Below, in pieces: positions 54,515-64,000 of a stretch of DNA of 64,000 nt. Each line of letters starts with the position of its first letter. Positions within the stretch are counted from its first letter, which is position 1. Source of the DNA: Bacteroidetes bacterium ADurb.Bin013 (GTDB lineage Bacteria > Bacteroidota > Bacteroidia > Bacteroidales > UBA932); the NCBI GenBank assembly GCA_002071385.1, contig MWFB01000011.1, positions 1-64,000 on the forward strand, written 5' to 3'. The position numbers and the translations under genes were made by a program. The notes beneath the pieces were generated by a model. That model saw nothing but the letters and a program-made list of their open reading frames with translations. It did not search any database and had not been told where the DNA came from.

Positions 54515-56557
54515 TTACTGTATTAAAATAAAATCCAATTGCTTTTGTTCAAGATTTGCCCTTGAAACTCGTATGCGTACCTTCTGACCCAGTACATAGC
54601 GGGTGCCATTGTGTGTACCGGTAAGAGTAACCGTTTCTTTATCAAAAACATAGTAATCATCCTGGATGTCACGCAAGGGCACCATCCCCTCAACCTGTGT
54701 CTGTTCAAGTTCCACGTATATCCCCCACTCCGTGAGACCGGTTATGACGCCGTCAAACTCCCGGCCCACCTTATCTTGCATGAATTCAACCATTTTGTAT
54801 TTGATGCTTGCGCGCTCTGCCTCCGTTGCCAGTTGTTCCCGTTGTGAAATATATGTACAACGTGCCTCCATATCTGCCTGGGATTCATTCTTTCCTCCAT
54901 TCATATAATGCAGCAGCAGCCTGTGTACCATCAGATCCGAATACCGGCGTATGGGAGATGTGAAATGGGTGTAGTGATCAAAGGCCAGGCCGTAGTGACC
55001 CACGTTGTTTGTCGTATAGTGGGCCCGTGCCATGGAACGCAGCGCCATGATAATGATTCCTCCCGACTCCGGTTTTTCCTTTGTTTTTTCCAAAAGCCGG
55101 TTCAGTTCCCTGGCATACTCACGTACCGTTTTGGTCTGTTTCATTTCATACCCGAAATGGTGCACAAAATTCCGGAAAGCTGTTATTTTGTCTTCTGCCG
55201 GGGCTTCGTGCACCCGGTACACGAATGTCGGGGCCTTCCCGGTTTTCTTATCTTTCTTTTTATTGATGAATTCGGCCACTTCGCGGTTTGCCAGCAGCAT
55301 GAATTCCTCTATGAGCCAGTGGGAATCCAGCAGTTCCATCACCTGTATGCTCAAGGGAACTCCCTTTTCATCCACCTGTACCTTAACCTCGGGCCTTTCA
55401 AAAGCGATAGCACCCCTGTGCATCCGTTCCTTTCTCAGCTTGTGTGCCAGTGCATGAAGAAAAAAGAGTCCCTCCCGTATGGGTTCCGGAATGGGCCCTG
55501 AACTTGTATGAACATCTATCACCTTATCCAAAACAGCTTGTGCCTCTTCATAGGACATGCGGCAGGCAGAACAGATCACCGTGCGCCCGAACCAGCGTGA
55601 AACCACATTATGATCCTGATCAAAACGGAAAACCGCAGAAAAACAAAGTTTGTCTTCATGGGGTCGCAGGGAGCAAAGCTGGTTGGATAACTTCTCCGGG
55701 AGCATGGGGATGGTCCTGTCTACCAGGTAAACTGAGTTTCCGCGTTCATAGGCCGCCTGGTCCAGCAGGGATCCCGGGTCCACATAATAGCTTACATCGG
55801 CAATATGCACCCCCACTTCCATGAGTGAGTCTCCCGGTCCGGTTCTTCTGAAAGACAAGGCATCGTCATAATCCTTTGCATCGGAGGGGTCTATGGTGAA
55901 AGTCGGAACACCCCTGAAATCTATCCGTTCCCTAATTTCTTCGGGTAGTATTTCATCCCGCAACAATCCGGCCTCTTTTTCCACCTGTTCTTCGAACCTG
56001 TAGGGAAGCCCGAATTCAGCCAGGATGGCGTGCATTTCAGTTGTATTGTCACCGGGTTTGCCCAGCACATCGACAATTCTTCCAACGGGTATTTGTTCTT
56101 TCCTGTCCCATCCGGACACCAGTACAGCAACTTTCTGACCGGTTTTTGCCCCGTTCAGTCCTCCTTTGACCACTTGTATGTCAAAGGGCATATTCCTGGA
56201 TTCTGTAATAACATAGGCCTGGTTATCAACTACCTGGACAATGCCCACATAGGGCCTTGCGGAGCGTTCCAGGATTTCGGTCACAGCACCTTCCACCTTG
56301 CGTCCGTCTCTTGATTTTCCCGGAACCACGGCAATTTTCACTGTGTCCCCATGCAACGCTCCTCCCAATTTCCTTGCCGGGATGAATATGTCATCCACCG
56401 GAGCTTCTCCCTCCGCCGTAGAGACAAGCAGGAAGGCAAAACCTTCCCTTGTCATGCTTAATTTTCCCTGGTACTCAACAGGCCGGGATGTCTTCGGGCC
56501 TTGTTTCTTTCTGTAGTCACCTGCAGATCTCGCTTTTTGGTTGTTTCTCCTGCTCAT
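54515..56557 (-). CDS. rnr: ribonuclease R
   Basis: The 680-residue protein has two cold-shock domains, an RNB catalytic domain with DPSDAKDYDDALSF (Mg2+-binding aspartates), FTSPIRRYSDLMVHRLL, and a C-terminal S1 domain (GREFDGVITGLTEWGIYVELEQTQVEGMV). It digests structured RNA from the 3' end. The start MSRRNNQ follows a -7 box; it lies divergently from gpmI. Confidence 0.95.
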   Translation of the reverse strand: MSRRNNQKARSAGDYRKKQGPKTSRPVEYQGKLSMTREGFAFLLVSTAEGEAPVDDIFIPARKLGGALHGDTVKIAVVPGKSRDGRKVEGAVTEILERSARPYVGIVQVVDNQAYVITESRNMPFDIQVVKGGLNGAKTGQKVAVLVSGWDRKEQIPVGRIVDVLGKPGDNTTEMHAILAEFGLPYRFEEQVEKEAGLLRDEILPEEIRERIDFRGVPTFTIDPSDAKDYDDALSFRRTGPGDSLMEVGVHIADVSYYVDPGSLLDQAAYERGNSVYLVDRTIPMLPEKLSNQLCSLRPHEDKLCFSAVFRFDQDHNVVSRWFGRTVICSACRMSYEEAQAVLDKVIDVHTSSGPIPEPIREGLFFLHALAHKLRKERMHRGAIAFERPEVKVQVDEKGVPLSIQVMELLDSHWLIEEFMLLANREVAEFINKKKDKKTGKAPTFVYRVHEAPAEDKITAFRNFVHHFGYEMKQTKTVREYARELNRLLEKTKEKPESGGIIIMALRSMARAHYTTNNVGHYGLAFDHYTHFTSPIRRYSDLMVHRLLLHYMNGGKNESQADMEARCTYISQREQLATEAERASIKYKMVEFMQDKVGREFDGVITGLTEWGIYVELEQTQVEGMVPLRDIQDDYYVFDKETVTLTGTHNGTRYVLGQKVRIRVSRANLEQKQLDFILIQ

Positions 56558-56566
56558 AATATTTGG

Positions 56567-56574
56567 CAAAGGTA
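56567..56574 (-). promoter_or_regulatory. -7 box (TACCTTTG) of rnr-lemA
   Basis: On the minus strand TACCTTTG lies nine bases before the rnr ATG at 56557. Confidence 0.55.
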
Positions 56575-56589
56575 CACAAATTCTTTTCG

Positions 56590-56597
56590 TACCTTTG
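56590..56597 (+). promoter_or_regulatory. -7 box (TACCTTTG) of gpmI-dnaE
   Basis: TACCTTTG lies 19 bases before the gpmI ATG at 56617. Confidence 0.55.
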
Positions 56598-56616
56598 CAG
56601 GATAATCTATGCTTCT

Positions 56617-58137
56617 ATGAAAAATGTACTTTTAATGATACTGGATGGCTGGGGAGAAGGAAAACAGGACCGCACCAATGCAATATATACTGCAGGTCAG
56701 CCACATATTGAAAAGCTCCGTAAGGCTTATCCTCACAGTACACTGAGCACCTCGGGTGAAGACGTGGGCCTGCCCGATGGACAAATGGGAAATTCTGAGG
56801 TCGGACACCTGAACATAGGCGCAGGACGCATTGTATACCAGGACCTTGTCAAGATCAACAGGGCTTGCCGGGATGGGTCCATTCGTGAAAACAAGGAAGT
56901 AAAAGCCGTTTACGAATATGCCAGGCATTCGGGCAAGGCGCTGCACCTGATGGGCCTTGTATCTGAGGGAGGTGTACACTCCTCCATGGAGCATCTCTTT
57001 ACTTTTCTTGACATGGCACACGAATACGGCTTGTCAAAGGTCTATGTCCATTGCCTGATGGACGGTCGTGATACCGACCCCCAGAGCGGAAAGGGATATG
57101 TGCAAAAACTGGAGGACCACCTGGCCCGCACTACTGGAAAAATTGCCAGTGTTACCGGGCGTTATTATACCATGGACCGGGACAAACGCTGGGACCGGGT
57201 CAAACAAGGCTATGACGTGGCTGTTCACGGCATAGGCGCACCATTCAGAAAAGCTGTTGAAGGAATAGCAGCCAGTTACAGCCAGGGTGTTACCGATGAG
57301 TTTATCAAACCTGTTGTCTGTGTGGATGAAGCGGGTATTCCTGTTGGGACCATAGGGAAAGACGACGCCATGATATTCTTCAATTTCAGGAATGACCGCG
57401 CCCGTGAGATCACCCGGGTGCTGACCCAGGAGAACATGCCTGAATACGGAATGTATACCATCCCCCTGTATTATTGCTGCCTGACTCCCTACGATGACAC
57501 CTTTAAAGGTCTTCATATCCTTTTTGACAAAGAGAACGTACGGGAAACCATAGGCGAGATCATCAGCTGTAATGGCTTAAGGCAGTTGAGGATTGCCGAG
57601 ACCGAGAAGTACGCGCACGTGACCTTTTTCTTTTCTGGAGGACGGGAAGAGGTTTTTCCTCTGGAGGACAGAATCCTGGTCCCTTCTCCCAAAGTGGCCA
57701 CTTATGATCTGAAACCCGAAATGAGCGCACCCGAAGTGGCCGAAAAGATCATCATCGCCTTGAACAGCAAAGAATACAATTTCATTGTTCTCAATTTTGC
57801 CAACGGGGATATGATTGGCCATACAGGGGTATATGAAGCCATCTGCCAGGCGATACAGGTTATTGACCGGCTGGCTTACCAGGTTACCCAGACAGCCCTG
57901 GAAAACGGTTATTCGGTTATCATTACGGCTGATCATGGCAACGCAGACAATGCGTTGAATCTTGACGGGTCTCCCAATACGGCCCACTCCATGAACCGGG
58001 TCCCGTTCATTGTGGTTGACAAGCAAGTGAAAGAGGTGCAAGACGGTATCCTGGCCGATATCGCCCCCACCATACTCCATATGATGGATATTCCAACCCC
58101 GGCTGAAATGACAGGCAAATCACTGATCCGTAAATAA
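56617..58137 (+). CDS. gpmI: 2,3-bisphosphoglycerate-independent phosphoglycerate mutase
   Basis: The 506-residue protein has [12 protein letters not shown] at the start, the phosphoserine nucleophile in [17 protein letters not shown] (Ser60), [14 protein letters not shown], and the metal site [12 protein letters not shown]. It interconverts 3- and 2-phosphoglycerate with Mn2+ in glycolysis. The start is set by MKNVLLM and the -7 box. dnaE follows nine bases downstream and may be cotranscribed. Confidence 0.96.
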   Translation: MKNVLLMILDGWGEGKQDRTNAIYTAGQPHIEKLRKAYPHSTLSTSGEDVGLPDGQMGNSEVGHLNIGAGRIVYQDLVKINRACRDGSIRENKEVKAVYEYARHSGKALHLMGLVSEGGVHSSMEHLFTFLDMAHEYGLSKVYVHCLMDGRDTDPQSGKGYVQKLEDHLARTTGKIASVTGRYYTMDRDKRWDRVKQGYDVAVHGIGAPFRKAVEGIAASYSQGVTDEFIKPVVCVDEAGIPVGTIGKDDAMIFFNFRNDRAREITRVLTQENMPEYGMYTIPLYYCCLTPYDDTFKGLHILFDKENVRETIGEIISCNGLRQLRIAETEKYAHVTFFFSGGREEVFPLEDRILVPSPKVATYDLKPEMSAPEVAEKIIIALNSKEYNFIVLNFANGDMIGHTGVYEAICQAIQVIDRLAYQVTQTALENGYSVIITADHGNADNALNLDGSPNTAHSMNRVPFIVVDKQVKEVQDGILADIAPTILHMMDIPTPAEMTGKSLIRK

Positions 58138-58146
58138 TTATCCATC

Positions 58147-61100
58147 ATGTCCTCCTTTGTTCACCTGCATGTTCACACACAATATTCCATTCTTGACGGA
58201 GCTGCTTTTATCCAGCAGCTTTTTGGCAAGGCAGAAGCCGACAAACAACCTGCGCTAGCCATAACCGATCATGGAAACATGTTTGGTGTAAAGGAGTTTC
58301 TCAATACAGCAGCCAATTACCCTTTGGTCAAACCCATCGTCGGGTGTGAAGTCTACCTGGCCCCTGAGGGCAGATTGTTGAAGAAGAACAAAGAAGAAGC
58401 CACCACCTGCCACCTGGTGCTGCTTGCCAAAAACCATGAAGGATATTTGAACCTGATAAAACTCGTTTCACAGGCCTGGATAGACGGGGTTTACTATAAA
58501 CCGCGCATAGATCATGAGCTGCTCAAACAATACCACCAGGGATTGATCGCCATGAGTGCCTGCCTGGCCGGAGAATTGCCGCGCCTCGTCCTTGCCGGGA
58601 AAATGGATGAGGCATCTCGTCTTGTAAGATGGTACAAGGATTTGTTCGGAGACGACTATTATATTGAGCTTCAGCGTCACAAAACAAGGCTGACCACCCC
58701 GAACGCCATGGAATGCTATACCCTGCAGAAACAGATCGAGCCCCATCTTGTAGATCTTGCAGGGATACACCAGGTGAAACTGGTAGCCACCAATGATGTT
58801 CACTTCGTCAATTATGAAGATGCGCCTGCGCACGACCGGCTTATCTGTGTGGCTACAAATGACGATGTCTCCAACGAAAACCGCAAGATCCGCTATACAG
58901 AGGAAGAATACCTGAAGTCAGGGCAGGAAATGACTGAATTGTTCGCCGACATACCCCAGGCATTGGCCACAACGCTTGAGATTGCCGATAAGGTGGAGCC
59001 CTTCAGTCTTAACAGGAAGCCCATCCTGCCTCATTTTCCAATTCCAGAAGTGTTTTCCGGTGCCGATGCCTACCTAAGGCACCTTACTTACCAGGGAGCC
59101 GAACGTCTTTACCAGGCAGTATCCCAGGAACTGAAAGAACGTATTGAGATGGAACTGGGAACTATTTCCGAGATGAATTTTTCGGATTACTTTCTGATTG
59201 TGGCGGATTTTATACGGGCTGCCCGGGAAATGGACGTATGGGTGGGCCCCGGAAGGGGTTCCTCTGCAGGATCGGTTGTGGCATACTGCCTGGGAATCAC
59301 GCTGGTAGATCCTATTCGCTACGGTTTGTTGTTTGAACGTTTTCTGAATCCACAAAGGGCTTCATTTCCCGATATTGACATAGATTTTGCCGATGACGGC
59401 CGTGGCAAGGTGTTGCAGTATGTGGAAAACAAATACGGGAAGGACCATGTTGCGCATGTGATCACATTCGGAACCATGGCAGCCCGCAGTGCGATAAAAG
59501 ATGTTGCCCGGGTACAGCGCCTTCCACTGTCGGAAGCAGAGCGGCTGGCCAAACTCATCCCGGACCGTCTGCCCGACAAAGACAACAAGCCCCAGGCCGT
59601 AACCATTGAAAACGCACTGAAGTACGTGCCCGAACTGCAAGCTGCCCTCAAATCGGATGATCCCCTTGTAAGCTCGACGGTTGAATATGCCCGCCGGTTG
59701 GAAGGTTCTGTAAGGAACACCGGGGTTCATGCCAGTGCTATCATTATCGGGCCCGATACCCTGACCAATTTCATTCCCCTGTCAACAACTAAAGATAAGG
59801 AAACAGGGGAGGATATCCTGGTTTCCCAGTTTGAAGGATCGCTCATTGAACAGGTGGGCATGCTGAAAATGGATTTCCTGGGACTGAAAACGCTCAGCAT
59901 CCTCAAGAGTACCGTAGAAAACGTCAGGGCAAACCACAACATATCCATCGACATCAATGCCCTTCCCCTTACAGACGGGCCCACCTACGAGCTGTTCAGC
60001 CGGGGTGAAACCGTGGGTGTGTTCCAGTTTGAAAGCGACGGTATGCGTAAATGGCTCCGGGAGCTCAAACCCACCTGCATTGAAGACCTGATAGCCATGA
60101 CCGCCCTTTACAGGCCCGGACCCATGGACTATATTCCCGATTTCATTGACCGAAAGCACGGCCGTAAAACCATTTCCTATGACCTGCCGCAGATGGAAAA
60201 AGTTCTTCGGGAAACCTACGGTGTAACGGTATACCAGGAGCAGGTCATGTTGTTGTCCAGGGAAATTGCCGGTTTTTCAGGATTAAAGGCTGACACCCTG
60301 CGCAGAGCCATGGGAAAGAAGAAACCGGAGGAAATGGAAAAGATGAAGCAGGATTTTCTGACCGGAGGAAAAAACAACGGCATTGATGAAGCCATCCTGA
60401 AGAAGATATGGGTCGATTGGACTGCTTTTGCTCAATATGCGTTCAACAAGTCACACGCAGCCAGTTATTCCATACTCAGCTATCAGTCGGGCTATCTTAA
60501 AACACAATATCCCGCTGAGTACATGGCTGCGGTGCTCTCGGGGAACCGGAACAATATCGAGGAAGTATCCAAGTATATGGATGAGTGCAAACGTATGGAA
60601 ATCAACGTACTTGGACCTGATATCAATGAGTCTGCACATGATTTCACTGTAACCCGTAAGGGACATATCCGTTTTGGTATGGGCGGTATTAAGGGCGTGG
60701 GACTCGGGGCGGTTGAAAGCATTATCCAGACCAGAGAACAAGGTGGTTTCTATCGGGATATCTATGACTTTGCAGAACGGGTCAACCTGAACACCTGTAA
60801 CAGGAAAGTGCTGGAAAGCCTTGTGTATGCGGGGGCTTTTGATTCTTTCACAGATATAAAAAGACACCAATACTTCCTGCCCTGCAATAAGGACGGCGTT
60901 TTTCTGGACAGTATAATGCGTTACGGTGCCCGGGTCCAGGAGGAAAAAAATAAAGACATGACCAGCTTGTTCGGTGCCGGTCCCGATTCACTGGCCCCTC
61001 CCGAAAGACCGGTGCCACCTCATATGGTTCCTGAAGCTCCGGAAGATTTGCTGAAAAAGGAAAAAGAAATGGTTGGGATATACCTGTCATCCCACCCGCT

Positions 61101-61734
61101 GGATAAGTTCAGCTTTGAGATAAAACACTTTACCAGCCATAACCTCCTGCAAATACAGGAGATACTGGATAATAACCAACATGAGGAGCCGTTTGCCCCC
61201 AGAGAAGTACGCCTTGCCGGCCTTGTGACCGGTGTGACCTCTGCCCTGGCCAGAACATCGGGCAGGCCCTGGGGCACTTTTACACTGGAAGATTATTCGG
61301 CCAGCAGGAAATTCACCCTGTTCGGGAAAGAATATGAGAAATTCCTCCCCTACATGCGCGAGGGCGAAGCACTGCTTATCAAATGCACCCTGCAGGAACG
61401 CGATCAGTATAAAAGAAAAGGTCAGGAAGCCCAGGAGGCCGGTCCAAAAGAAAAAGAGCTCCGTATCCAGGAAATTTTACTACTCTCTAATGCCAGGGAA
61501 TCACTGCAGTCTATCACCATGGATCTTGGGGTGGAAGAGATATCCGGAACTTTCCGTCAGGAACTGGTCCAGGTTTTGTTCCGGAACCCGGGCAAAATCA
61601 CGGTACATTTCGTACTGAAAGACAAAGTCAACAAGATGGCGGTTAAAGTATTCTCCCGTTCACACCGTGTCGATCTGACCCCGGACCTTCTTAACTGGAT
61701 CAACAAAAAAGGTATCGCATTTACCGTCGAATAA
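58147..61734 (+). CDS. dnaE: DNA polymerase III subunit alpha
   Basis: The 1195-residue protein has the PHP domain (FVHLHVHTQYSILDGA), the C-family polymerase core with GPGRGSSAGSVVAYCL and the catalytic FPDIDIDFADDGRGKV (Asp409, Asp411), a fingers region with MTALYRPGPMDYIPDFIDRKHG, tandem helix-hairpin-helix and an OB domain (VRLAGLVTGVTS). It is the replicative polymerase. Its stop is one base from the convergent ispD stop. Confidence 0.97.
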   Translation: MSSFVHLHVHTQYSILDGAAFIQQLFGKAEADKQPALAITDHGNMFGVKEFLNTAANYPLVKPIVGCEVYLAPEGRLLKKNKEEATTCHLVLLAKNHEGYLNLIKLVSQAWIDGVYYKPRIDHELLKQYHQGLIAMSACLAGELPRLVLAGKMDEASRLVRWYKDLFGDDYYIELQRHKTRLTTPNAMECYTLQKQIEPHLVDLAGIHQVKLVATNDVHFVNYEDAPAHDRLICVATNDDVSNENRKIRYTEEEYLKSGQEMTELFADIPQALATTLEIADKVEPFSLNRKPILPHFPIPEVFSGADAYLRHLTYQGAERLYQAVSQELKERIEMELGTISEMNFSDYFLIVADFIRAAREMDVWVGPGRGSSAGSVVAYCLGITLVDPIRYGLLFERFLNPQRASFPDIDIDFADDGRGKVLQYVENKYGKDHVAHVITFGTMAARSAIKDVARVQRLPLSEAERLAKLIPDRLPDKDNKPQAVTIENALKYVPELQAALKSDDPLVSSTVEYARRLEGSVRNTGVHASAIIIGPDTLTNFIPLSTTKDKETGEDILVSQFEGSLIEQVGMLKMDFLGLKTLSILKSTVENVRANHNISIDINALPLTDGPTYELFSRGETVGVFQFESDGMRKWLRELKPTCIEDLIAMTALYRPGPMDYIPDFIDRKHGRKTISYDLPQMEKVLRETYGVTVYQEQVMLLSREIAGFSGLKADTLRRAMGKKKPEEMEKMKQDFLTGGKNNGIDEAILKKIWVDWTAFAQYAFNKSHAASYSILSYQSGYLKTQYPAEYMAAVLSGNRNNIEEVSKYMDECKRMEINVLGPDINESAHDFTVTRKGHIRFGMGGIKGVGLGAVESIIQTREQGGFYRDIYDFAERVNLNTCNRKVLESLVYAGAFDSFTDIKRHQYFLPCNKDGVFLDSIMRYGARVQEEKNKDMTSLFGAGPDSLAPPERPVPPHMVPEAPEDLLKKEKEMVGIYLSSHPLDKFSFEIKHFTSHNLLQIQEILDNNQHEEPFAPREVRLAGLVTGVTSALARTSGRPWGTFTLEDYSASRKFTLFGKEYEKFLPYMREGEALLIKCTLQERDQYKRKGQEAQEAGPKEKELRIQEILLLSNARESLQSITMDLGVEEISGTFRQELVQVLFRNPGKITVHFVLKDKVNKMAVKVFSRSHRVDLTPDLLNWINKKGIAFTVE

Positions 61735-61735
61735 C

Positions 61736-62437
61736 TTACTCCAGCCAGCCGGCAAGGATCTCCAGGTCCCCGGGATACGTGATTTTCATGTTCTTTTCAT
61801 CTCCCGGCACCAGGAGGATTTTTTCATTGTTCAAATACCTTTTGACCACACCGCAATCGTCCGTGGCCGAGAAAACAGGATCTTTCATGGCGTACTCATA
61901 AGCTTTGCCCAACACGGAAATCCGGAAGCCCTGGGGTGTTTGTGCCCTTAGAAAAAGATCCCGGTCGGGTACCCTGATGATATGGCTTTGACCGGGGCCC
62001 GTGAAGAACAGGGTATCTGTTACAGGCACAGCCACCCCTACTGCACGGCAATGTTTAAGTTTTTCAATGACTTCCGATATGATCCTGGCGCTTACCAGAG
62101 GTCTGGCTGCATCGTGAAGTATCAGGTTGTCTTCCGGTCTGTTAGAAAACGCCTTGATGACTGCACGTGATGACTGGTAACGGGTTTTTCCTCCCCTGAC
62201 AGACCCGGCGACTTTTTTCCAGGAGTTATTTTGGATGATCTTCTCTACCCTTTCCATTTCATCCGGATCTGCCACAATGACCACCTGGTCTATGTCGGGG
62301 TGTCCTTCAAATGCATCTACCGCCCTTTCCAGCACAAGCCTTCCGCGCAACTCTTCGTATTGCTTGGGAAGAGAGGCTCCTGCCCTGGTTCCTTTACCAG
62401 CGGCCATGATTGCTGCTATATTGTAACTTTTCTTCAT
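61736..62437 (-). CDS. ispD: 2-C-methyl-D-erythritol 4-phosphate cytidylyltransferase
   Basis: The 233-residue protein has AAIMAAGKGTRAGASLPKQYEELRG, VRGGKTRYQSSRAVI, LILHDAARPLVSARII and the C-terminal TDDCGVVKRY. It makes CDP-methylerythritol in the MEP pathway. Its ATG overlaps the stop of the serine hydrolase gene as ATGA, an unrelated partner. Confidence 0.95.
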   Translation of the reverse strand: MKKSYNIAAIMAAGKGTRAGASLPKQYEELRGRLVLERAVDAFEGHPDIDQVVIVADPDEMERVEKIIQNNSWKKVAGSVRGGKTRYQSSRAVIKAFSNRPEDNLILHDAARPLVSARIISEVIEKLKHCRAVGVAVPVTDTLFFTGPGQSHIIRVPDRDLFLRAQTPQGFRISVLGKAYEYAMKDPVFSATDDCGVVKRYLNNEKILLVPGDEKNMKITYPGDLEILAGWLE

Positions 62438-63927
62438 TTGAAAACCCTTACGAATGAGCCCAGGTCGTCTCCAAAGTCAATGGTATAACTCACGGCCCAG
62501 TCCAATTTGTCTTGTACATGAAAAGTGATGTCAAAGCTTTCATCCCTTGCATCAAAGTGGAATGTGTTGCCGTTCCTATGGCGTAATGGCGCATCTATGT
62601 CGTTGATTTTCAGATATAATGTGTCGTTTTTCTCATACACCTGCGACTCTCCGAATATTTCCTTGAAATAAGTCCCCATATAAACTTTATTATCAAGTGG
62701 TTGAATATATTCTTCCTCTACTTTCGGTACGCGGGAGTCCGCTGGGCGCATGTAATCGTCATATATCTTTGATATCCAGTCCGATTCGACACCCCTGAAC
62801 AGATCTATGACCTGCCTGATAATGGCTGTCTGAGGTGAGGTGGTTGATCCCTGGTTCATCAGTACACTGACCCCCAGGTTCAACTCAGGTACAAGGACGA
62901 CCCAGGCCGTGAATCCCCCGGCCAGTCCTGTGTGGTTGATGAGTTTTCCCTGTACACCCTGTTCAATCCTCCATCCCTGTGCATAAAGCACCACCCGCTC
63001 ATTGTCCCAGGAACAAATCGTTTGAGGTGAAAAAAGCATGTTTACTGTTTCTTCTGTAAGGATCTGTTTGTCCTGGTAAGTGCCTTTACCCAGCCACATT
63101 TTCATCCATTGTCCCATGTCATACGCATTGGACATCACAAAAGCCGCAGGTGAGACCGCCTGAAGCCAGGCGTAAGAATCTTCCCTGTCTTTGCGCGGGG
63201 TGACTTTCAATCCTTCTTCCGTCTTGTTCAGCCGATGGCCGCTGGCAAAATTTGCTGCTATGAAATAATGGTCCTTCCCTGTGGTTGAATGATTCATCTC
63301 AAGGGGCTGGAATATAAACTTTTCTATGGCTTCTTCCCAGGTAAGCCCCGTATATTTTTCCACGATCCTGGCGGCCACGGTGTACAAGGCATTGCAATAA
63401 GCATAGGTTGTCCTGAAGCTGGTGACCGGTCTGACCAGCCTGAACATGCTGTAAAGATCATCCCTGCCGTAACCCAGGGCCGGAATCGCATCGAGCGCCT
63501 GTGGCTCAAAACCGGTCTTATGTGTCATGATGTCCTTAACCAGGTAATTTTGTGTAACCCAGGGGTCGTACAATTGGAAATCGGGAAGGTGGTCAATGAC
63601 CCGGTCTGTCCATTTCACATAGCCCCTGTCCACCATCATGCCCAGCAAGGCGGCTGTAAACGCCTTGCTTGTGGAGGCGTTCACAAATAACGTATATTCA
63701 TCGGCTTTCGGTGCATTTTTTTCTATGCTCAGCTTTCCTATACCTTCAGCAAAAATGGTTTCCCCATCTTTGACTACTGTAACAGCCATAGCAGGCACCT
63801 GCCAGAGTTCCTGTGCCCGGGTGGCTATTTTTTTTATGTCTTTACTATGTGAAATTGGTTGGGCCTGGAGGGATAAACTGCCCAGGGCAATGAACAGGAC
63901 CAGAGGGACTAACCGTTTATTTTTCAT
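62434..63927 (-). CDS. secreted serine hydrolase, beta-lactamase/DD-peptidase class C type
   Basis: The 497-residue protein has a signal peptide ending SLQAQ. The active-site motifs are SxxK (STSKAFTAAL), YxN (YCN in TYAYCNALYTVAAR) and HTG (LINHTGLAGGF), the class C / PBP fold. The last 120 residues form a separate domain, as in many Bacteroidota homologues (VYMGTYFKEIFG). It probably hydrolyses a peptide or ester at the envelope rather than giving drug resistance. ispD overlaps its stop. Confidence 0.9.
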   Translation of the reverse strand: MKNKRLVPLVLFIALGSLSLQAQPISHSKDIKKIATRAQELWQVPAMAVTVVKDGETIFAEGIGKLSIEKNAPKADEYTLFVNASTSKAFTAALLGMMVDRGYVKWTDRVIDHLPDFQLYDPWVTQNYLVKDIMTHKTGFEPQALDAIPALGYGRDDLYSMFRLVRPVTSFRTTYAYCNALYTVAARIVEKYTGLTWEEAIEKFIFQPLEMNHSTTGKDHYFIAANFASGHRLNKTEEGLKVTPRKDREDSYAWLQAVSPAAFVMSNAYDMGQWMKMWLGKGTYQDKQILTEETVNMLFSPQTICSWDNERVVLYAQGWRIEQGVQGKLINHTGLAGGFTAWVVLVPELNLGVSVLMNQGSTTSPQTAIIRQVIDLFRGVESDWISKIYDDYMRPADSRVPKVEEEYIQPLDNKVYMGTYFKEIFGESQVYEKNDTLYLKINDIDAPLRHRNGNTFHFDARDESFDITFHVQDKLDWAVSYTIDFGDDLGSFVRVFK

Positions 63928-63947
63928 TTTTATGTCTTTAGTTTCAA

Positions 63948-63955
63948 CAAAAATA
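63948..63955 (-). promoter_or_regulatory. -7 box (TATTTTTG) of the serine hydrolase-ispD unit
   Basis: On the minus strand TATTTTTG lies about 20 bases before the ATG at 63927. Confidence 0.4.
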
Positions 63956-64000
63956 CAAAGAAAACCTTATTTTTACCTGCCATGAAGGTTGTTTTTCCGA

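Noticed and set aside
63982-64000. Start of a plus-strand gene (MKVVFP...) at the window end
   Set aside because: Only six codons are visible and no clear -7 box precedes it, so it cannot be supported as a gene.

Overview
The window comes from a member of the Bacteroidota, most likely an anaerobic Bacteroidales lineage. Supporting signs are TAnnTTTG-type -7 promoter boxes just upstream of start codons, few visible Shine-Dalgarno sequences, families typical of the phylum (DUF4271 next to hemD, DUF4254 next to a GT9 glycosyltransferase, DUF2723, GH95, an OlsF-like acyltransferase) and a class II, B12-dependent ribonucleotide reductase. It is a chromosomal core region with about 57 protein genes and two tRNAs. 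I saw no phage, insertion sequence, CRISPR array or rRNA. Packing is extreme: no gene-free gap reaches 300 bases, many gene pairs share ATGA/TTGA or TGA-TC-ATG junctions, and most convergent pairs overlap or nearly touch.

Layout. 1-5082 (minus): a five-gene unit made of a PrsW-like intramembrane protease, an ECF sigma factor, its membrane anti-sigma factor, a repeat-bearing membrane-anchored protein and a secreted HExxH protein cut by the window edge. 5140-7246: ornithine aminotransferase and a CtlX-type citrulline hydrolase. 7243-11031 (minus): polyprenyl synthase, DUF4254, GT9 glycosyltransferase, U32/TrhP. 11091-13376: rsgA and a MATE pump. 13382-15414 (minus): bactofilin and a CtpA-like protease. 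15467-19242: rdgB, recO, a GH3 enzyme and a LuxE-like enzyme. 19226-22279 (minus): large DUF2723 membrane protein. 22334-24743: DUF4271, hemD, lipoprotein, rnpA, yidD, then a long imperfect hairpin. uvrC runs back toward it. 26771-29148: OlsF-like acyltransferase, tadA, two tRNA-Gln genes. 29176-34795: a second HExxH/beta-propeller protein, pnuC, groES-groEL and the only clear intrinsic terminator. 34873-38153: divergent GH95 and nfo.

38075-40987 (minus): tyrS, rbfA, LolC/E-like permease. 41059-44840: S41 lipoprotein protease, S37-like peptidase, DUF2156. 44818-52835 (minus): sufB, a PnuC-family transporter, sufC, sufD, nrdJ, ispE and a phosphopantetheinyl transferase. 52874-53917: a ThiL homologue that has lost several signature aspartates. 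53924-56557 (minus): lemA, rnr. 56617-61734: gpmI, dnaE. 61736-63927 (minus): a serine hydrolase upstream of ispD.

The most interesting items are the self-contained PrsW/sigma/anti-sigma module with its two envelope cargo genes, the degenerate ThiL, the GH95 protein with altered catalytic positions, the PnuC gene embedded in the suf operon, the GH3-LuxE pair, and the hairpin between yidD and uvrC. All functional calls rest on reading the sequence and on family knowledge; no search was run.
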